Shown piece after piece: positions 27,651 through 36,501 of a stretch of DNA of 64,000 bases. The notes under the pieces are model-generated. The model did not search any database and had not been told where the DNA came from. It saw nothing but the letters and a program-made list of their open reading frames with translations. Every line of letters starts with the position of its first letter. Within the stretch, counting starts at the first letter, position 1. Location: the NCBI GenBank assembly GCA_017399065.1, contig JAFQEL010000031.1:1-64000 (forward strand), in the 5' to 3' direction. The translations under genes were made by a program, and so were the position numbers. This DNA comes from Clostridia bacterium (lineage in GTDB: Bacteria; Bacillota; Clostridia; Oscillospirales; Acutalibacteraceae).

Positions 27651-27839
27651 ATGTTACACGAAATTTCATATATCAAAGAAGATTATATGTACACGGCAAC
27701 CCTTTCAAACGGCGACAGAATAATTGCCTTTGCCGACGGTACGGCACGCGGCGACAGCGGCAAAAAATACAGAATCGTAACCCATCTCGACGAAAACGAA
27801 GAAGTTATAATCGATGGTTGGGAAGAAATAAACGCTTAA
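27651..27839 (+). CDS. Small hypothetical protein
   Basis: 62 residues from the ATG at 27651 (GGAGAG site). Sequence EISYIKEDYMYTATLSNGD, then FADGTARGDSGKKYRIVTHLDENEEVIIDGW suggests a compact beta barrel, soluble and without signal peptide. An upstream in-frame codon at 27624 lacks a ribosome site. It has its own strong terminator. No function recognised. Confidence 0.6.
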   Translation: MLHEISYIKEDYMYTATLSNGDRIIAFADGTARGDSGKKYRIVTHLDENEEVIIDGWEEINA

Positions 27840-27877
27840 AGTTCAAGTGATACACAGCGAAAAACCGCATAAAACAC

Positions 27878-27920
27878 AACCGCTTTACCAATGCCTTCGT
27901 GTCGGTAAAGCGGTTGATAT
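27878..27920 (+). terminator. Terminator with perfect 12-bp stem
   Basis: AACCGCTTTACC (27878-27889) with GGTAAAGCGGTT (27904-27915), then GATATTTTAT. Confidence 0.8.
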
Positions 27921-27943
27921 TTTATATATTTCAGTGAAGAGGT

Positions 27944-28090
27944 TTATTTGCTTTTTACCCATTCGGAGGGTACTGCCTTGAAGTCGGGAGTATCGGTAAG
28001 GCGGCATGTATGTCTTGCGTTTGCAATCATAAGCGATGAAATATTGAAATGCACAATGAAATTATACTCCTTCGTAGAGCATAAGTCAAT
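27944..28090 (-). pseudogene. Remnant of a gene's 3' end
   Basis: A frame open from 28090 to a stop at 27944 reads protein-like at its end: MIANARHTCRLTDTPDFKAV then PSEWVKSK. There is no ribosome site before its only in-frame ATG (Met in SLMIAN), and the frame upstream is closed by a stop. I read it as the C-terminal scrap of a deleted gene; I cannot name the parent. The rest of the 27840-28186 gap holds a terminator and a promoter. Confidence 0.35.
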
Positions 28091-28123
28091 TCATCTGTAA
28101 TGAACAACAAATGATTTTGCGAG

Positions 28124-28151
28124 TTGATATTTGTTGCAATTATGGTATAAT
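28124..28151 (+). promoter_or_regulatory. Promoter of the amino-sugar kinase-murQ operon
   Basis: TTGATA at 28124-28129 and TATAAT at 28146-28151 with a 16-base spacer, 36 bases before the start codon. Confidence 0.65.
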
Positions 28152-28186
28152 TCAATCATAAAATCATATTCGGCAGAGGTAGACAA

Positions 28187-29077
28187 ATGAAATATGATGT
28201 TAAATATCTGCTCGGTGTTGACGGCGGAGGCACAAAGACCGAATTTCTGCTTACGGATTTAAACGGCAATGAAATCAAAAGGATTTTTCTGGGCGGCTCC
28301 AACCCCAATAACCAAGGAATTGAAAATACCTTTGCAGTTCTCGGTGAAGGAATAACAAAAATATGCGATGGCTTTGACGATGGTGAAATATCTGCTTTTG
28401 CAGGAATTGCAGGCAGTAAAACGGGAAACAATCAAGAGCTCATCCGTGATTTCCTGTCCGGTTTCCGCTTTGCAGTGTATGATTGCGGAAGTGACGTTGA
28501 CCTTGCACTTGAGACTGCTTTGAAAGGTAAAGACGGTACGGCGGTAATAATGGGAACAGGCATTGTTGCTTTTGCCCGTTCGGGTGAAAAGCTTTACCGT
28601 ACCGGCGGCAGAGGATATATGATAGACAAGGGCGGCAGCGGATTTCACTATGGCTCGGATGCTCTTAATTCAGCATTTGAATTTATCGAAGGCAGAGGCG
28701 GAAGCAAAACGATTCTGAAGCTTATTGAAAAAAAGCTGGGTAAAAAGCTTGAGGATTCAGCTGCAGAGATTTACAGCGGCGGTGCGTCATACGTTGCCTC
28801 TTTTGCACCCGTTGTTTTTGAAGCATATAATTCAGGTGATGCCGCCGCAGGTGAAATTATAGACCGAAACGCTTATGAGGCGGCAAAAATTATTAACGCC
28901 GCCGGGAAAAATACCGACGGTCAAACGGTTATCTGCGGTGGGCTTTGCAAGCAAAAAGAGATATTGAGCTCTTTCCTTATGAAATATATCGAGAAAGAAA
29001 TTCCGCTTGTTTTCGCTGATGAGCCTATGGCAAACGGTGCGGCTTCTCTCGCGAAAAGGTTGTGTGAAAATGCTTAA
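28187..29077 (+). CDS. BadF/BadG-family N-acetylglucosamine / N-acetylmuramic acid kinase
   Basis: Phosphorylates an amino sugar entering the cell. 296 residues of the actin-like ATPase fold: phosphate-1 motif LLGVDGGGTKTEFLLTD (residues 6-22), CGSDVDLALETALKG, IMGTGIVAFARSGEKLYRTGG and KGGSGFHYGSDAL, and late VICGGLCKQK. It overlaps murQ by 8 bases, so the likely product is MurNAc-6-phosphate, as with C. acetobutylicum MurK, which also takes GlcNAc. GlcNAc-only activity is possible. Confidence 0.88.
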   Translation: MKYDVKYLLGVDGGGTKTEFLLTDLNGNEIKRIFLGGSNPNNQGIENTFAVLGEGITKICDGFDDGEISAFAGIAGSKTGNNQELIRDFLSGFRFAVYDCGSDVDLALETALKGKDGTAVIMGTGIVAFARSGEKLYRTGGRGYMIDKGGSGFHYGSDALNSAFEFIEGRGGSKTILKLIEKKLGKKLEDSAAEIYSGGASYVASFAPVVFEAYNSGDAAAGEIIDRNAYEAAKIINAAGKNTDGQTVICGGLCKQKEILSSFLMKYIEKEIPLVFADEPMANGAASLAKRLCENA

Positions 29078-29876
29078 AACAGAAATGAGAAACCCTGATA
29101 CATACGGCATTGATAAGATGTCAACACTCGAAATGGTTGAAATTATTAACAGGGAAAATGCCAAGGTAACTGCTGCGGTTGAGGCTGTGTTGCCTCAGAT
29201 CGCCGCTGTGTGCGATGCGGCTGCGTACGCCATAAAAAACGGCGGCAGAATATTTTATATCGGCAGCGGAACTTCGGGCAGGCTTGCGGTTTGCGATGCG
29301 GCGGAGTGCCCGCCTACCTTCGGCGTGCCTTACGACCTTTTCAACGGAATTATCGCGGGCGGTGAAAAATGTATGTTCAAGGCTGCGGAAAATGCGGAGG
29401 ATAACCCTGAAGCAGGTGTTGAGGATTTGAAAAGCCGAAATTTTTCCGATAAGGATATACTGATAGGTATTTCCGCTTCAGGTTCGGCAGCTTACGTCAT
29501 TTCTGCCGTGAACTATGCAAAAAGCATAGGTGCAAAGGCTTTTTCGATTACAAACAATCCCGATACGGAGCTCGGCAAGACGGCTGACGTTGACATCTGT
29601 GCCGATACGGGCCCCGAGGTTATAACGGGCTCAACGCGTATGAAAGCAGGCACTGCACAGAAAATTATTCTGAATATGATTTCAACGGCGGCTATGGTAA
29701 AGTGCGGCTGTGTTTACGAAAATATGATGATAAATCTCAGACCGACAAACAAAAAGCTGACACGCAGAATGGTGGGAATTGTCACCGAAATTCTCGGCTG
29801 TACCGCTGAAAAGGCAGAGGAGCTGCTTGAAGAAAACGGCTGGAATATACGCAAGGCGGTTGAAGGCAATATATGA
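29070..29876 (+). CDS. murQ: N-acetylmuramic acid 6-phosphate etherase
   Basis: Cleaves D-lactate from MurNAc-6P to give GlcNAc-6P. 268 residues from ATG 29070, starting LKTEMRNPDTYGIDKMST. The SIS domain shows GGRIFYIGSGTSGRLAVCDAAECPPTFG (catalytic Glu in AAEC) and ITGSTRMKAGTAQKIILNM, and a small C-terminal UBA-like helical part. It is somewhat shorter than the usual ~300. The start codon lies inside the 3' end of the kinase gene, coupling the two steps. A strong terminator follows. Confidence 0.95.
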   Translation: MLKTEMRNPDTYGIDKMSTLEMVEIINRENAKVTAAVEAVLPQIAAVCDAAAYAIKNGGRIFYIGSGTSGRLAVCDAAECPPTFGVPYDLFNGIIAGGEKCMFKAAENAEDNPEAGVEDLKSRNFSDKDILIGISASGSAAYVISAVNYAKSIGAKAFSITNNPDTELGKTADVDICADTGPEVITGSTRMKAGTAQKIILNMISTAAMVKCGCVYENMMINLRPTNKKLTRRMVGIVTEILGCTAEKAEELLEENGWNIRKAVEGNI

Positions 29877-29883
29877 AAATAAA

Positions 29884-29926
29884 AACCGACAAGTCTCACT
29901 TTTTTGAGATTTGTCGGTTGTTTTTT
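29884..29926. terminator. Bidirectional terminator between murQ and GNAT
   Basis: AACCGACAAGTCTCA (29884-29898) pairs with TGAGATTTGTCGGTT (29905-29919) with one G-U, flanked by A and T runs, so it serves both convergent genes. Confidence 0.9.
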
Positions 29927-30482
29927 ATGATAGCTTTATACCGTAAACGGCACAGTTCTTCATTTCTTCAAGCAGAGTGAAGCCGTATTTATCGTAAAAG
30001 CCTCTGCCTTTTTTGTTTTTTATCCAGGTGGTGAGCATAATTCCCTTTACGCCTTTTTCTTTAAGGTGAGCAAGAAGCACGTCTGTCATTTTATGCCCCA
30101 GTCCCATACGCTGATACTCGGGCAGCACGTCAATGTGCAGATGCGCCGGATATTCGCCCTTATATTTTTCGTGGGGAATTACTGACCTTAACGCGGATTT
30201 TCTGCGTTTGAATTCCCACTTTTTTATTCTTGTGTAGTATTCATTAACAAACACGGGATAGAACTTGTCAAAATCCTCCGTGCAGATAATGTATCCTACA
30301 GCACGGTCATTTTCGTCAACGGCAACAAAGCAGTTTTCGGGCTCTTTTTCTATGTAGTAGTCGCAGTAAACGGCAAGCCCGAAATTGATGCCGCGCTTTG
30401 AGCTTTTGCAGGGACCTTCACTGTTGAGGTGTACAAAACGTACGTTTTCTTTATCTTTGTTTGCGTAGGGCCTTATTGTCAT
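29925..30482 (-). CDS. GNAT acetyltransferase of the OGA C-terminal type
   Basis: 185 residues from ATG 30482 (AAGGTG site). GNAT core: NCFVAVDENDRAVGYIICTEDFD, then YPAHLHIDVLPEYQRMGLG with the acetyl-CoA loop QRMGLG, and GRGFYDKYGFTLL. The PAHLHID motif is that of the bacterial GNATs related to the acetyltransferase-like domain of O-GlcNAcase. The gene is divergent from a GH84 gene, so the two halves of a eukaryotic OGA occur here as neighbours. A paralogue lies at 45087-45650. Substrate unknown. Confidence 0.8.
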   Translation of the reverse strand: MTIRPYANKDKENVRFVHLNSEGPCKSSKRGINFGLAVYCDYYIEKEPENCFVAVDENDRAVGYIICTEDFDKFYPVFVNEYYTRIKKWEFKRRKSALRSVIPHEKYKGEYPAHLHIDVLPEYQRMGLGHKMTDVLLAHLKEKGVKGIMLTTWIKNKKGRGFYDKYGFTLLEEMKNCAVYGIKLS

Positions 30483-30554
30483 TTTTATCACCTTGAAACG
30501 AGTTTATCATTAAAACGCACAAAAATCAAGGCGTAATATGTACTCTTTTGATAA

Positions 30555-30583
30555 TTGTAAAAGAGAATAAAATAGAGTATTAT
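30555..30583 (+). promoter_or_regulatory. Promoter of the GH84/ceramidase-like operon
   Basis: TTGTAA at 30555-30560 and TATTAT at 30578-30583, 17-base spacer, followed by AAGGAG and the GH84 start. It lies in the 120-base divergent gap with the GNAT gene. Confidence 0.55.
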
Positions 30584-30604
30584 TTACATTAAGGAGTGGT
30601 GCTT

Positions 30605-32164
30605 ATGTTCAAGGCTTTTGAAGGTGTTTTCGGCGGTGTATTCTCCGGCTGCGATATAACGTTTAACGTCAGTAACACACGCCGTGTCTGTTACTGTGAA
30701 AAAACACAAAGGCTTACGGACGAAAAATATATACTTACCGTTTCGGGCAATTGCATAAATGTAGAATGCTCGGGCGAAAAAAGTGCTTTTTATGCTCTTG
30801 TCGATATTGCCAAACGCATTGAAGAAAATAAGCTTTCGGACGGTGAGTACATAAGTGTACCATCATTTGCAGTAAGAGGCTATATAGAGGGCTTTTACGG
30901 AAATCCGTGGAGTCACGAAAGCCGAAAATCCGTAATGGAGCTTATGGCAAAAAACAGAATGAATACAGTTTATTACGCTCCGAAGGATGATTTATATCAC
31001 CGCGAAAAATGGCGTGAGAACTATCCCGAAGAAGAGCTTGAAAAGCTGAAAGAGCTTGTTGATGAAGCTTCGGATTATTATATTGATTTTTATTGGTGTA
31101 TCGCACCCGGTCTGTCGATGAAATATTCAGACGACACCGATTTTGACGTTCTCATTGAAAAAACAAAGCAGCTTTATTCTATCGGAATTCGCTGTTTCGG
31201 TCTGCTTCTTGACGATATTGATGAAGAGCTTGCTTTTGAAGATGACAAGGCAGCTTTCGGCGAAACGGTCAATGCACACATTAATTTGATAAACAGATAT
31301 TATTCAGCACTGAAAGACCTTGACTCTTCAATCCGCCTAACCGTTTGTCCCACTCTTTATCACGGAAAAGGCAACGAATATTATATTTCAAAGCTCGGCA
31401 AAAATATACCGACACTTGTCTCCGTTTTCTGGACGGGAAGAGACATCTGTTCACGTGAGCTGACAAGCCTTGAAGCAATAAAATTTAACGAGCATACATA
31501 TCACAAACCGCTTTATTGGGATAACTATCCCGTAAACGACTGTTCGATGTTCAACGAAATGCACATCTCGCCGATTATTGGACGCGACCCGGATTTGTAT
31601 AAGTATTCCGAAGGTATAATTTCAAACTGTATGGAATATGCTCAGTGTTCAAAAATTCCTCTTATCACTTTTGCAGACTATCTTTGGGACAGCGAAAATT
31701 ATAATCCGCAAAAGTCGTGGGAAGGTGCAATAAAGCAGGTTATCGGCAAGGAAAATGCGGATAATTTCATTGTATTTGCAGACCATCTTTATACTTCCTG
31801 CCTCAAGGATGCAAATTCAAGGCGTATGTATGAAGCACTTGACGAGATAGAAGGTGCATTCAAATCGGGCGACAATGAAAAAGCCTCAGCTCTTGCAGAA
31901 GCGTATCTCAGCAAAATGAATGCCTGCAGAGAATATCTCAAAAGAGATTTACCGATTTGCAGGGAGCTTTCAAAATGGTCGGAGAAATTCTTTGTGCTGT
32001 GCGATATTTTCAACAGAATATTTGCGTTCCTTATGGCTAAAGACGAAAAGCTGCTTGCGGAAATTTTGGGGCTTGTTGAAAAATATGAAGCAATGCCCGC
32101 AAGAATATCAAACGATATTGATATCAAATCCGAGCTTAAAAATGAGCTCGGTATAAATATTTAA
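30605..32164 (+). CDS. Glycoside hydrolase family 84 (beta-N-acetylglucosaminidase)
   Basis: Likely removes beta-linked GlcNAc by substrate-assisted catalysis. 519 residues from ATG 30605; GTG codons just upstream are in frame but sit in the ribosome site AAGGAG. An N-terminal ~85-residue alpha/beta domain precedes the barrel, whose signature is RGYIEGFYGNPWSHESR, YYAPKDDLYHREKWR, and the paired catalytic aspartates LLLDDIDEEL (about 202-203). The C-terminal part is helical. No signal peptide, so it is cytoplasmic. It leads a unit with two ceramidase-like genes (17-base gaps). Confidence 0.92.
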   Translation: MFKAFEGVFGGVFSGCDITFNVSNTRRVCYCEKTQRLTDEKYILTVSGNCINVECSGEKSAFYALVDIAKRIEENKLSDGEYISVPSFAVRGYIEGFYGNPWSHESRKSVMELMAKNRMNTVYYAPKDDLYHREKWRENYPEEELEKLKELVDEASDYYIDFYWCIAPGLSMKYSDDTDFDVLIEKTKQLYSIGIRCFGLLLDDIDEELAFEDDKAAFGETVNAHINLINRYYSALKDLDSSIRLTVCPTLYHGKGNEYYISKLGKNIPTLVSVFWTGRDICSRELTSLEAIKFNEHTYHKPLYWDNYPVNDCSMFNEMHISPIIGRDPDLYKYSEGIISNCMEYAQCSKIPLITFADYLWDSENYNPQKSWEGAIKQVIGKENADNFIVFADHLYTSCLKDANSRRMYEALDEIEGAFKSGDNEKASALAEAYLSKMNACREYLKRDLPICRELSKWSEKFFVLCDIFNRIFAFLMAKDEKLLAEILGLVEKYEAMPARISNDIDIKSELKNELGINI

Positions 32165-32180
32165 ACGGAGGAACATAATT

Positions 32181-33656
32181 ATGGCATTTATTATCAGACT
32201 CGGCGCAGCGTTGCTTGCGGTTATCACAGGCTTACCCCTTCTTTTATCGGCACTTGCACAAAGCCTTCTGCTCACAGGTTATGAATCAAAGCCCGAGGAT
32301 GCAATCAGTGCAAATTTTCTCGAGGGTACGGCTCAGTTTATTGAAGAAGCCGAATCCGAATACTGGTCGGTAGGATATTCCAAAGAGATACTTACACCGG
32401 ATGATATCGACAGCCACAGATATTTTCTCGGCGGTTACCTTAAGTTCCCCGCACAGGAGGCAACCGGTGTCATTGACGATATCAGTGTAAGAGCGGTCGT
32501 GCTTGACGATAATTCCGGCAGAGGTGCCGTTGCCTTTGCGTGGGTTGATACCGTCGGCCTTATGAATGCGGATATCAAGGATATACGTGAAGAGCTCAGC
32601 GATATTACCGGTGAGGACGGTCTTGTTGCAATAAACGTCGGTTCAACGCACACGCACAGTGCCATTGATACACAGGGACTTTGGGGTAATATCCCGAAAT
32701 CAGGCAGAGACGAAGCATACATCGCTTCCGTTGTTGAAAAGACTGCCAAGGCAATAAGAGATGCATATACGAGCAGAACACAGGGACAGCTTTTCTATGC
32801 CTCCAAGTCCTGCCCTCAGCTTTTTGCGGACGGCCGTAAGCCTGACTCGCTGGATGACAAGGTGCATCTTTTCCGCTTTGTGCCCAACGATACGGCAAAG
32901 AAAGAAATATTCATAGCTAATTTCGGCGGGCATCCCGTTAACCTTCCCTGGGAAAACACTAAGATATCCGCTGATTTCCCGGGCTACCTTGATGAGACTG
33001 TCAGCACGGCAAGAAATGCTGATTTTATATTCATTCAGGGTGCTATAGGCGGCGGTATATACGTTAACCTCGGCGTTGAAAACGGTATTCCCGAGGAGCT
33101 TTCGGGCTACGATAAGATGAAGGAATACTGCCGTATTATGAATGATGTATTCACCGAGCTTGTCGAAACGGCAACACCTGTTGAGCCCATTCTCAACATC
33201 CGCATTAAACAGATAGATTTTGAAATTGACAATTTCCTTTTCAAGCTTGTTGAAAGAGCCAACCTTTGCAATGCAATAGCATACAAGGAAAACGGTGCGG
33301 TATATATGCCCAGCGAAATAGGCTACGTTGAAATCGGTAAGGATATCAAGATTCTTCAGGTGCCGGGTGAGGTTCTGCCCGAAATCGTTTACGGCAACTT
33401 CTTTACGGCCGATGAGGCACTCAACGGTACGGACTATCCCTATGCAGCTCTTAATACGTATCTTCCCGAGGATGACGATATTCTTGTTTTCGGTCTCTGC
33501 AACGATGCTGTCGGCTATATAGTACCCGATAACGATTACGGCTCAGCCGGCAGTGACGGCCATTACGAGGAGTCTGTTTCCACAGGCTCCAAGAGCGGTA
33601 CAACCCTTTCAAAGGCGTTTATCGAGCTTTTTGCAAGTCTTGAAAATGCCGATTGA
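32181..33656 (+). CDS. Neutral/alkaline ceramidase-like protein, paralogue 1
   Basis: 491 residues with a hydrophobic N-terminus (LGAALLAVITGLPLLLSALA), signal peptide or anchor. The zinc-site pattern of neutral ceramidases is kept: STHTHSAIDTQG (H157, H159), NFGGHPVNLP (H251), VPGEVLPE (Glu) and CNDAVGYIVPDND (Tyr). The family's nucleophile motif GDVSPN is replaced by GAIGGGIYVN (about 287-296), so ceramide hydrolysis is doubtful. GGAGG precedes the ATG. Real substrate unknown; the glycan neighbourhood suggests an amide on a sugar or glycolipid. Confidence 0.8.
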   Translation: MAFIIRLGAALLAVITGLPLLLSALAQSLLLTGYESKPEDAISANFLEGTAQFIEEAESEYWSVGYSKEILTPDDIDSHRYFLGGYLKFPAQEATGVIDDISVRAVVLDDNSGRGAVAFAWVDTVGLMNADIKDIREELSDITGEDGLVAINVGSTHTHSAIDTQGLWGNIPKSGRDEAYIASVVEKTAKAIRDAYTSRTQGQLFYASKSCPQLFADGRKPDSLDDKVHLFRFVPNDTAKKEIFIANFGGHPVNLPWENTKISADFPGYLDETVSTARNADFIFIQGAIGGGIYVNLGVENGIPEELSGYDKMKEYCRIMNDVFTELVETATPVEPILNIRIKQIDFEIDNFLFKLVERANLCNAIAYKENGAVYMPSEIGYVEIGKDIKILQVPGEVLPEIVYGNFFTADEALNGTDYPYAALNTYLPEDDDILVFGLCNDAVGYIVPDNDYGSAGSDGHYEESVSTGSKSGTTLSKAFIELFASLENAD

Positions 33657-33673
33657 ACGGAGGTAACACACGA

Positions 33674-35158
33674 ATGGAAATCTTGCGCTTTCTGCGATTG
33701 CCCGACCTTGTAAAGGGTATTATTTCCGGGCTGCTTTCTCTTATTCTTCTTTTCGTTCCGAATTCAACCTATACAAGTGTTGAAGAAACGTCGGAATATA
33801 TGCTCAAGGGTGACAGCACGTTTTCCGATACTGCGGGCGAAGGTTGGACTGTCGGTTTTGCGAGCAGTGTTCTGACACCCGAGGATATTACGTCAGACAC
33901 ATACTATATTGCGGGCTACAACACCAACAATCCTGCTCTTTCCGTGCTTGATGATATGCACGCAAAGGCAGTTTATCTTGATGATAACACGGGCAGAGGC
34001 GGTGTAATTGTATGTGCAATTGACTGTGTAGGTATGAGCCGCAAGGATATAAATGACATAAGAAAAATCGTAATCAACAGCAGTAAAATCCCCGGTATCA
34101 AATCAATAAACATCTGCTCAACCCATTCACACTCTGCTGTTGATACGCAGGGTCTGTGGGGCAAAAATTTCTTCTCCGACGGCAAAAACGCAGAATTTAT
34201 GGAGAGCCTTAAATCAAAGACTGCAGAAGCGATTATTGCCGCCTACGAAAACCGTAAGGACGGCAAGCTCTATTTCGGAACGGCAGAGGATGAGGGGCTG
34301 CTCATTGACACGAGAAACCCCGTTGACTACGATTCAACTCTAACCAGATTGCGTTTCGAACCAGCTGACGGCAGTGATGACACGTATATTGTAAACTTTG
34401 CTTGCCACGCCGAGTGCTTAGGCGCGAGAACAACCGTTGTCAGTGCAGATTTTCCCGCATATATGGAAAAAGAAATAGTTGAGCAGACGGGCGGTGCAAA
34501 CGTTGTTTTTATAAACGGAGCTATAGGCGGACTTGTCACCTGCGAAAAGCTTGATGACGTTTTACGTAACTTTGAGCTTGGCCTTGAATACGTAAAGGAA
34601 TTCGGCGAAGATGTAGGTGAGCTTGTTATGAGCGTAGCAGATGAAACCGAGCTTTTGCCTCTTGTTAATATCAAAACCGAAGCGGTTGAGGTAAAATGCG
34701 ATAATATTGCATTGCTCCTTGTACGTATTTTAGGTGTGCTTAACAACGATATTTCAAAGAACGAAAACGGTGATATTTCAATCATATCCGAGGTTTCGTA
34801 TATGGAGCTGGGTGATAAACAGATTGGTATATTTATGATACCCGGTGAGCTTTCGCCCGAGCTTGAAAGCGGCAATTTCCTCACCGCAGATACTGCGGCA
34901 AACGGTACGGAGGCTGATTATAAACCGCTGGCTGAAATGTCTGAATGCAAGCATCAGTTCGTTATCGGACTTTGTAATGATGAAATCGGCTATATAATTC
35001 CGGAGAATGATTTTTATCTGCACGAGTGGCTGCCCTACTTCAACACAACGGTTGACGCCGCAGGCAGAAACCACTACGAGGAAACGAACTCAACAGGACC
35101 CGAAACGGCAGGCACATTGCTTGAAGCGATGGATAAACTCATAGCTTCCGTTAAATAA
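33674..35158 (+). CDS. Neutral ceramidase-like protein, paralogue 2
   Basis: 494 residues from ATG 33674 (GGAGG 10 bases before); an in-frame ATG at 33653 overlaps the previous stop and is less likely. The N-terminal hydrophobic stretch (IISGLLSLILLFVPNS) is a signal or anchor. Conserved blocks: YYIAGYNTNNP, AIDCVGMSRKDINDIRK, STHSHSAVDTQGLWG, NFACHAECLG, IPGELSPE, LCNDEIGYIIPEND. The Ser-motif position reads GAIGGLVTCE. It is much closer to paralogue 3 (45830) than to paralogue 1, and ends the operon at a terminator. Confidence 0.8.
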   Translation: MEILRFLRLPDLVKGIISGLLSLILLFVPNSTYTSVEETSEYMLKGDSTFSDTAGEGWTVGFASSVLTPEDITSDTYYIAGYNTNNPALSVLDDMHAKAVYLDDNTGRGGVIVCAIDCVGMSRKDINDIRKIVINSSKIPGIKSINICSTHSHSAVDTQGLWGKNFFSDGKNAEFMESLKSKTAEAIIAAYENRKDGKLYFGTAEDEGLLIDTRNPVDYDSTLTRLRFEPADGSDDTYIVNFACHAECLGARTTVVSADFPAYMEKEIVEQTGGANVVFINGAIGGLVTCEKLDDVLRNFELGLEYVKEFGEDVGELVMSVADETELLPLVNIKTEAVEVKCDNIALLLVRILGVLNNDISKNENGDISIISEVSYMELGDKQIGIFMIPGELSPELESGNFLTADTAANGTEADYKPLAEMSECKHQFVIGLCNDEIGYIIPENDFYLHEWLPYFNTTVDAAGRNHYEETNSTGPETAGTLLEAMDKLIASVK

Positions 35159-35161
35159 TTT

Positions 35162-35202
35162 GCAGCCCTTATGAACGTTTTGATTCATAAGGGCTGTTTT
35201 TA
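35162..35202. terminator. Terminator between paralogue 2 and namZ
   Basis: CAGCCCTTATGAA (35163-35175) with TTCATAAGGGCTG (35184-35196), then TTTTTAT. It lies between convergent genes. Confidence 0.9.
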
Positions 35203-35204
35203 TA

Positions 35205-36326
35205 TCAATACAGATACCATTTTTTTGAGAATGTCTGCCATTCGGCACTCTTACTGTTTTCAAGCTCTGTAAATTCTTCGGCATTAAAATCGCTGCTGAA
35301 AATTTCGTCCGTACCGAGCAGCTTTACAATATCGCGCTCAATTTCAAATTCGCTGTGTGTTTTCCTGATTGCATCAAGAAGTCTTATACTAACGGCAAAG
35401 GGAGAAAAAGCATCTCTGTCGGTAACGTGAAGCTGAATACCGTGGCAGAAGATACCTTCGTAATCCGAAAATGACGGTGTGAACGAACATTTGCGAAGTA
35501 TAACACCGTCTTGTTTGCCGACTGTTTCAATTACAGCTTTGCTGTCAAGCCAGGGGGCACCTATCATTTCAAACGGTTTTGTCGTACCTCTGCCCTCGGA
35601 AAGGTTAGTGTCTTCAAAAATGCAGGTTCCTATATATACAAATGCAGTGTCAACCGTCGGGATATTGGGTGAAGGCTGAACAAAGCAAAGGTCTGTATCG
35701 TCGTAATACATATCCCTTTTCCAGCCCTCCATCGGAATGACAGCGAGCTCACAGCCGATGTTTTCGGTTTCATTCATCATCAGCGCAAATTCACCGATTG
35801 TAAGACCGCTGCGGGTCGGAGTCGGAAATCTGCCGACAAAAGAAGAAAATTTTCTGTCAAGAACAGTTCCCTCCGCTTTAATTCCACCGATGGGATTCGG
35901 TCTGTCAAGCACGACAAATTTTATGCTGTGTTCCGCACACAGCTTCATAGCGTCCGTCATTGTGTAGGCATAAGTATAAAATCTTGCACCGACATCCTGA
36001 ATGTCAAAAATAACGGTATCAAGGGCTGTAAGTGCTTTTTCACTTTCGGATATATTGTCACCAAATAAGCTGTAAGCAGGAAGCCCTGTTTTTTTATCGG
36101 TGTATGAAGCAACGCTTTCACCTGCCTGCACGTCTCCTCTGACACCGTGTTCGGGGCCGAAAAGTGCAACAAGGTTGCATTTGCTTTTCAGCATATCCAC
36201 GGTTGAAGAAAGGTCACGGAGAACACCCGTGTGGTTGGTAATAAGTCCGCATTTGCCTTGAAAATCGAATCCGTCACGGGCAACAACATCCGCGCCGCAA
36301 AGAATTTTTTGCTTTCTTGATTTCAA
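35205..36326 (-). CDS. namZ: Exo-beta-N-acetylmuramidase NamZ (DUF1343, GH171)
   Basis: Releases terminal MurNAc from peptidoglycan fragments. 373 residues with the family blocks GLITNHTGVLRDL, LVALFGPEHGVRGDVQAGE, IFDIQDVGARFYTYAYTM, VLDRPNPIGG, FVQPSPNIPTVDTAFVYIG and NLSEGRGTTKPFEMIGAPW. The start is TTG at 36326 behind AGGAGG. No signal peptide is seen, unlike the secreted B. subtilis enzyme, so it would act inside the cell on imported disaccharides. Kinase and murQ at 28-30 kb give the downstream steps. Confidence 0.93.
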   Translation of the reverse strand: MKSRKQKILCGADVVARDGFDFQGKCGLITNHTGVLRDLSSTVDMLKSKCNLVALFGPEHGVRGDVQAGESVASYTDKKTGLPAYSLFGDNISESEKALTALDTVIFDIQDVGARFYTYAYTMTDAMKLCAEHSIKFVVLDRPNPIGGIKAEGTVLDRKFSSFVGRFPTPTRSGLTIGEFALMMNETENIGCELAVIPMEGWKRDMYYDDTDLCFVQPSPNIPTVDTAFVYIGTCIFEDTNLSEGRGTTKPFEMIGAPWLDSKAVIETVGKQDGVILRKCSFTPSFSDYEGIFCHGIQLHVTDRDAFSPFAVSIRLLDAIRKTHSEFEIERDIVKLLGTDEIFSSDFNAEEFTELENSKSAEWQTFSKKWYLY

Positions 36327-36501
36327 ATAAATAACCTCCTTCCGAGGATCTTATACAACGGACATAAACAGTATTCTGTTTTTATTTTATATCAACAGAT
36401 GAGAATTTGCAATTGCAAAAACAATATTTTACACTATTGATTTGCAGATTTTGTTGCATTATAATGGAATAGGATATTATGAGCTATTAAAAAGCATCGC
36501 A

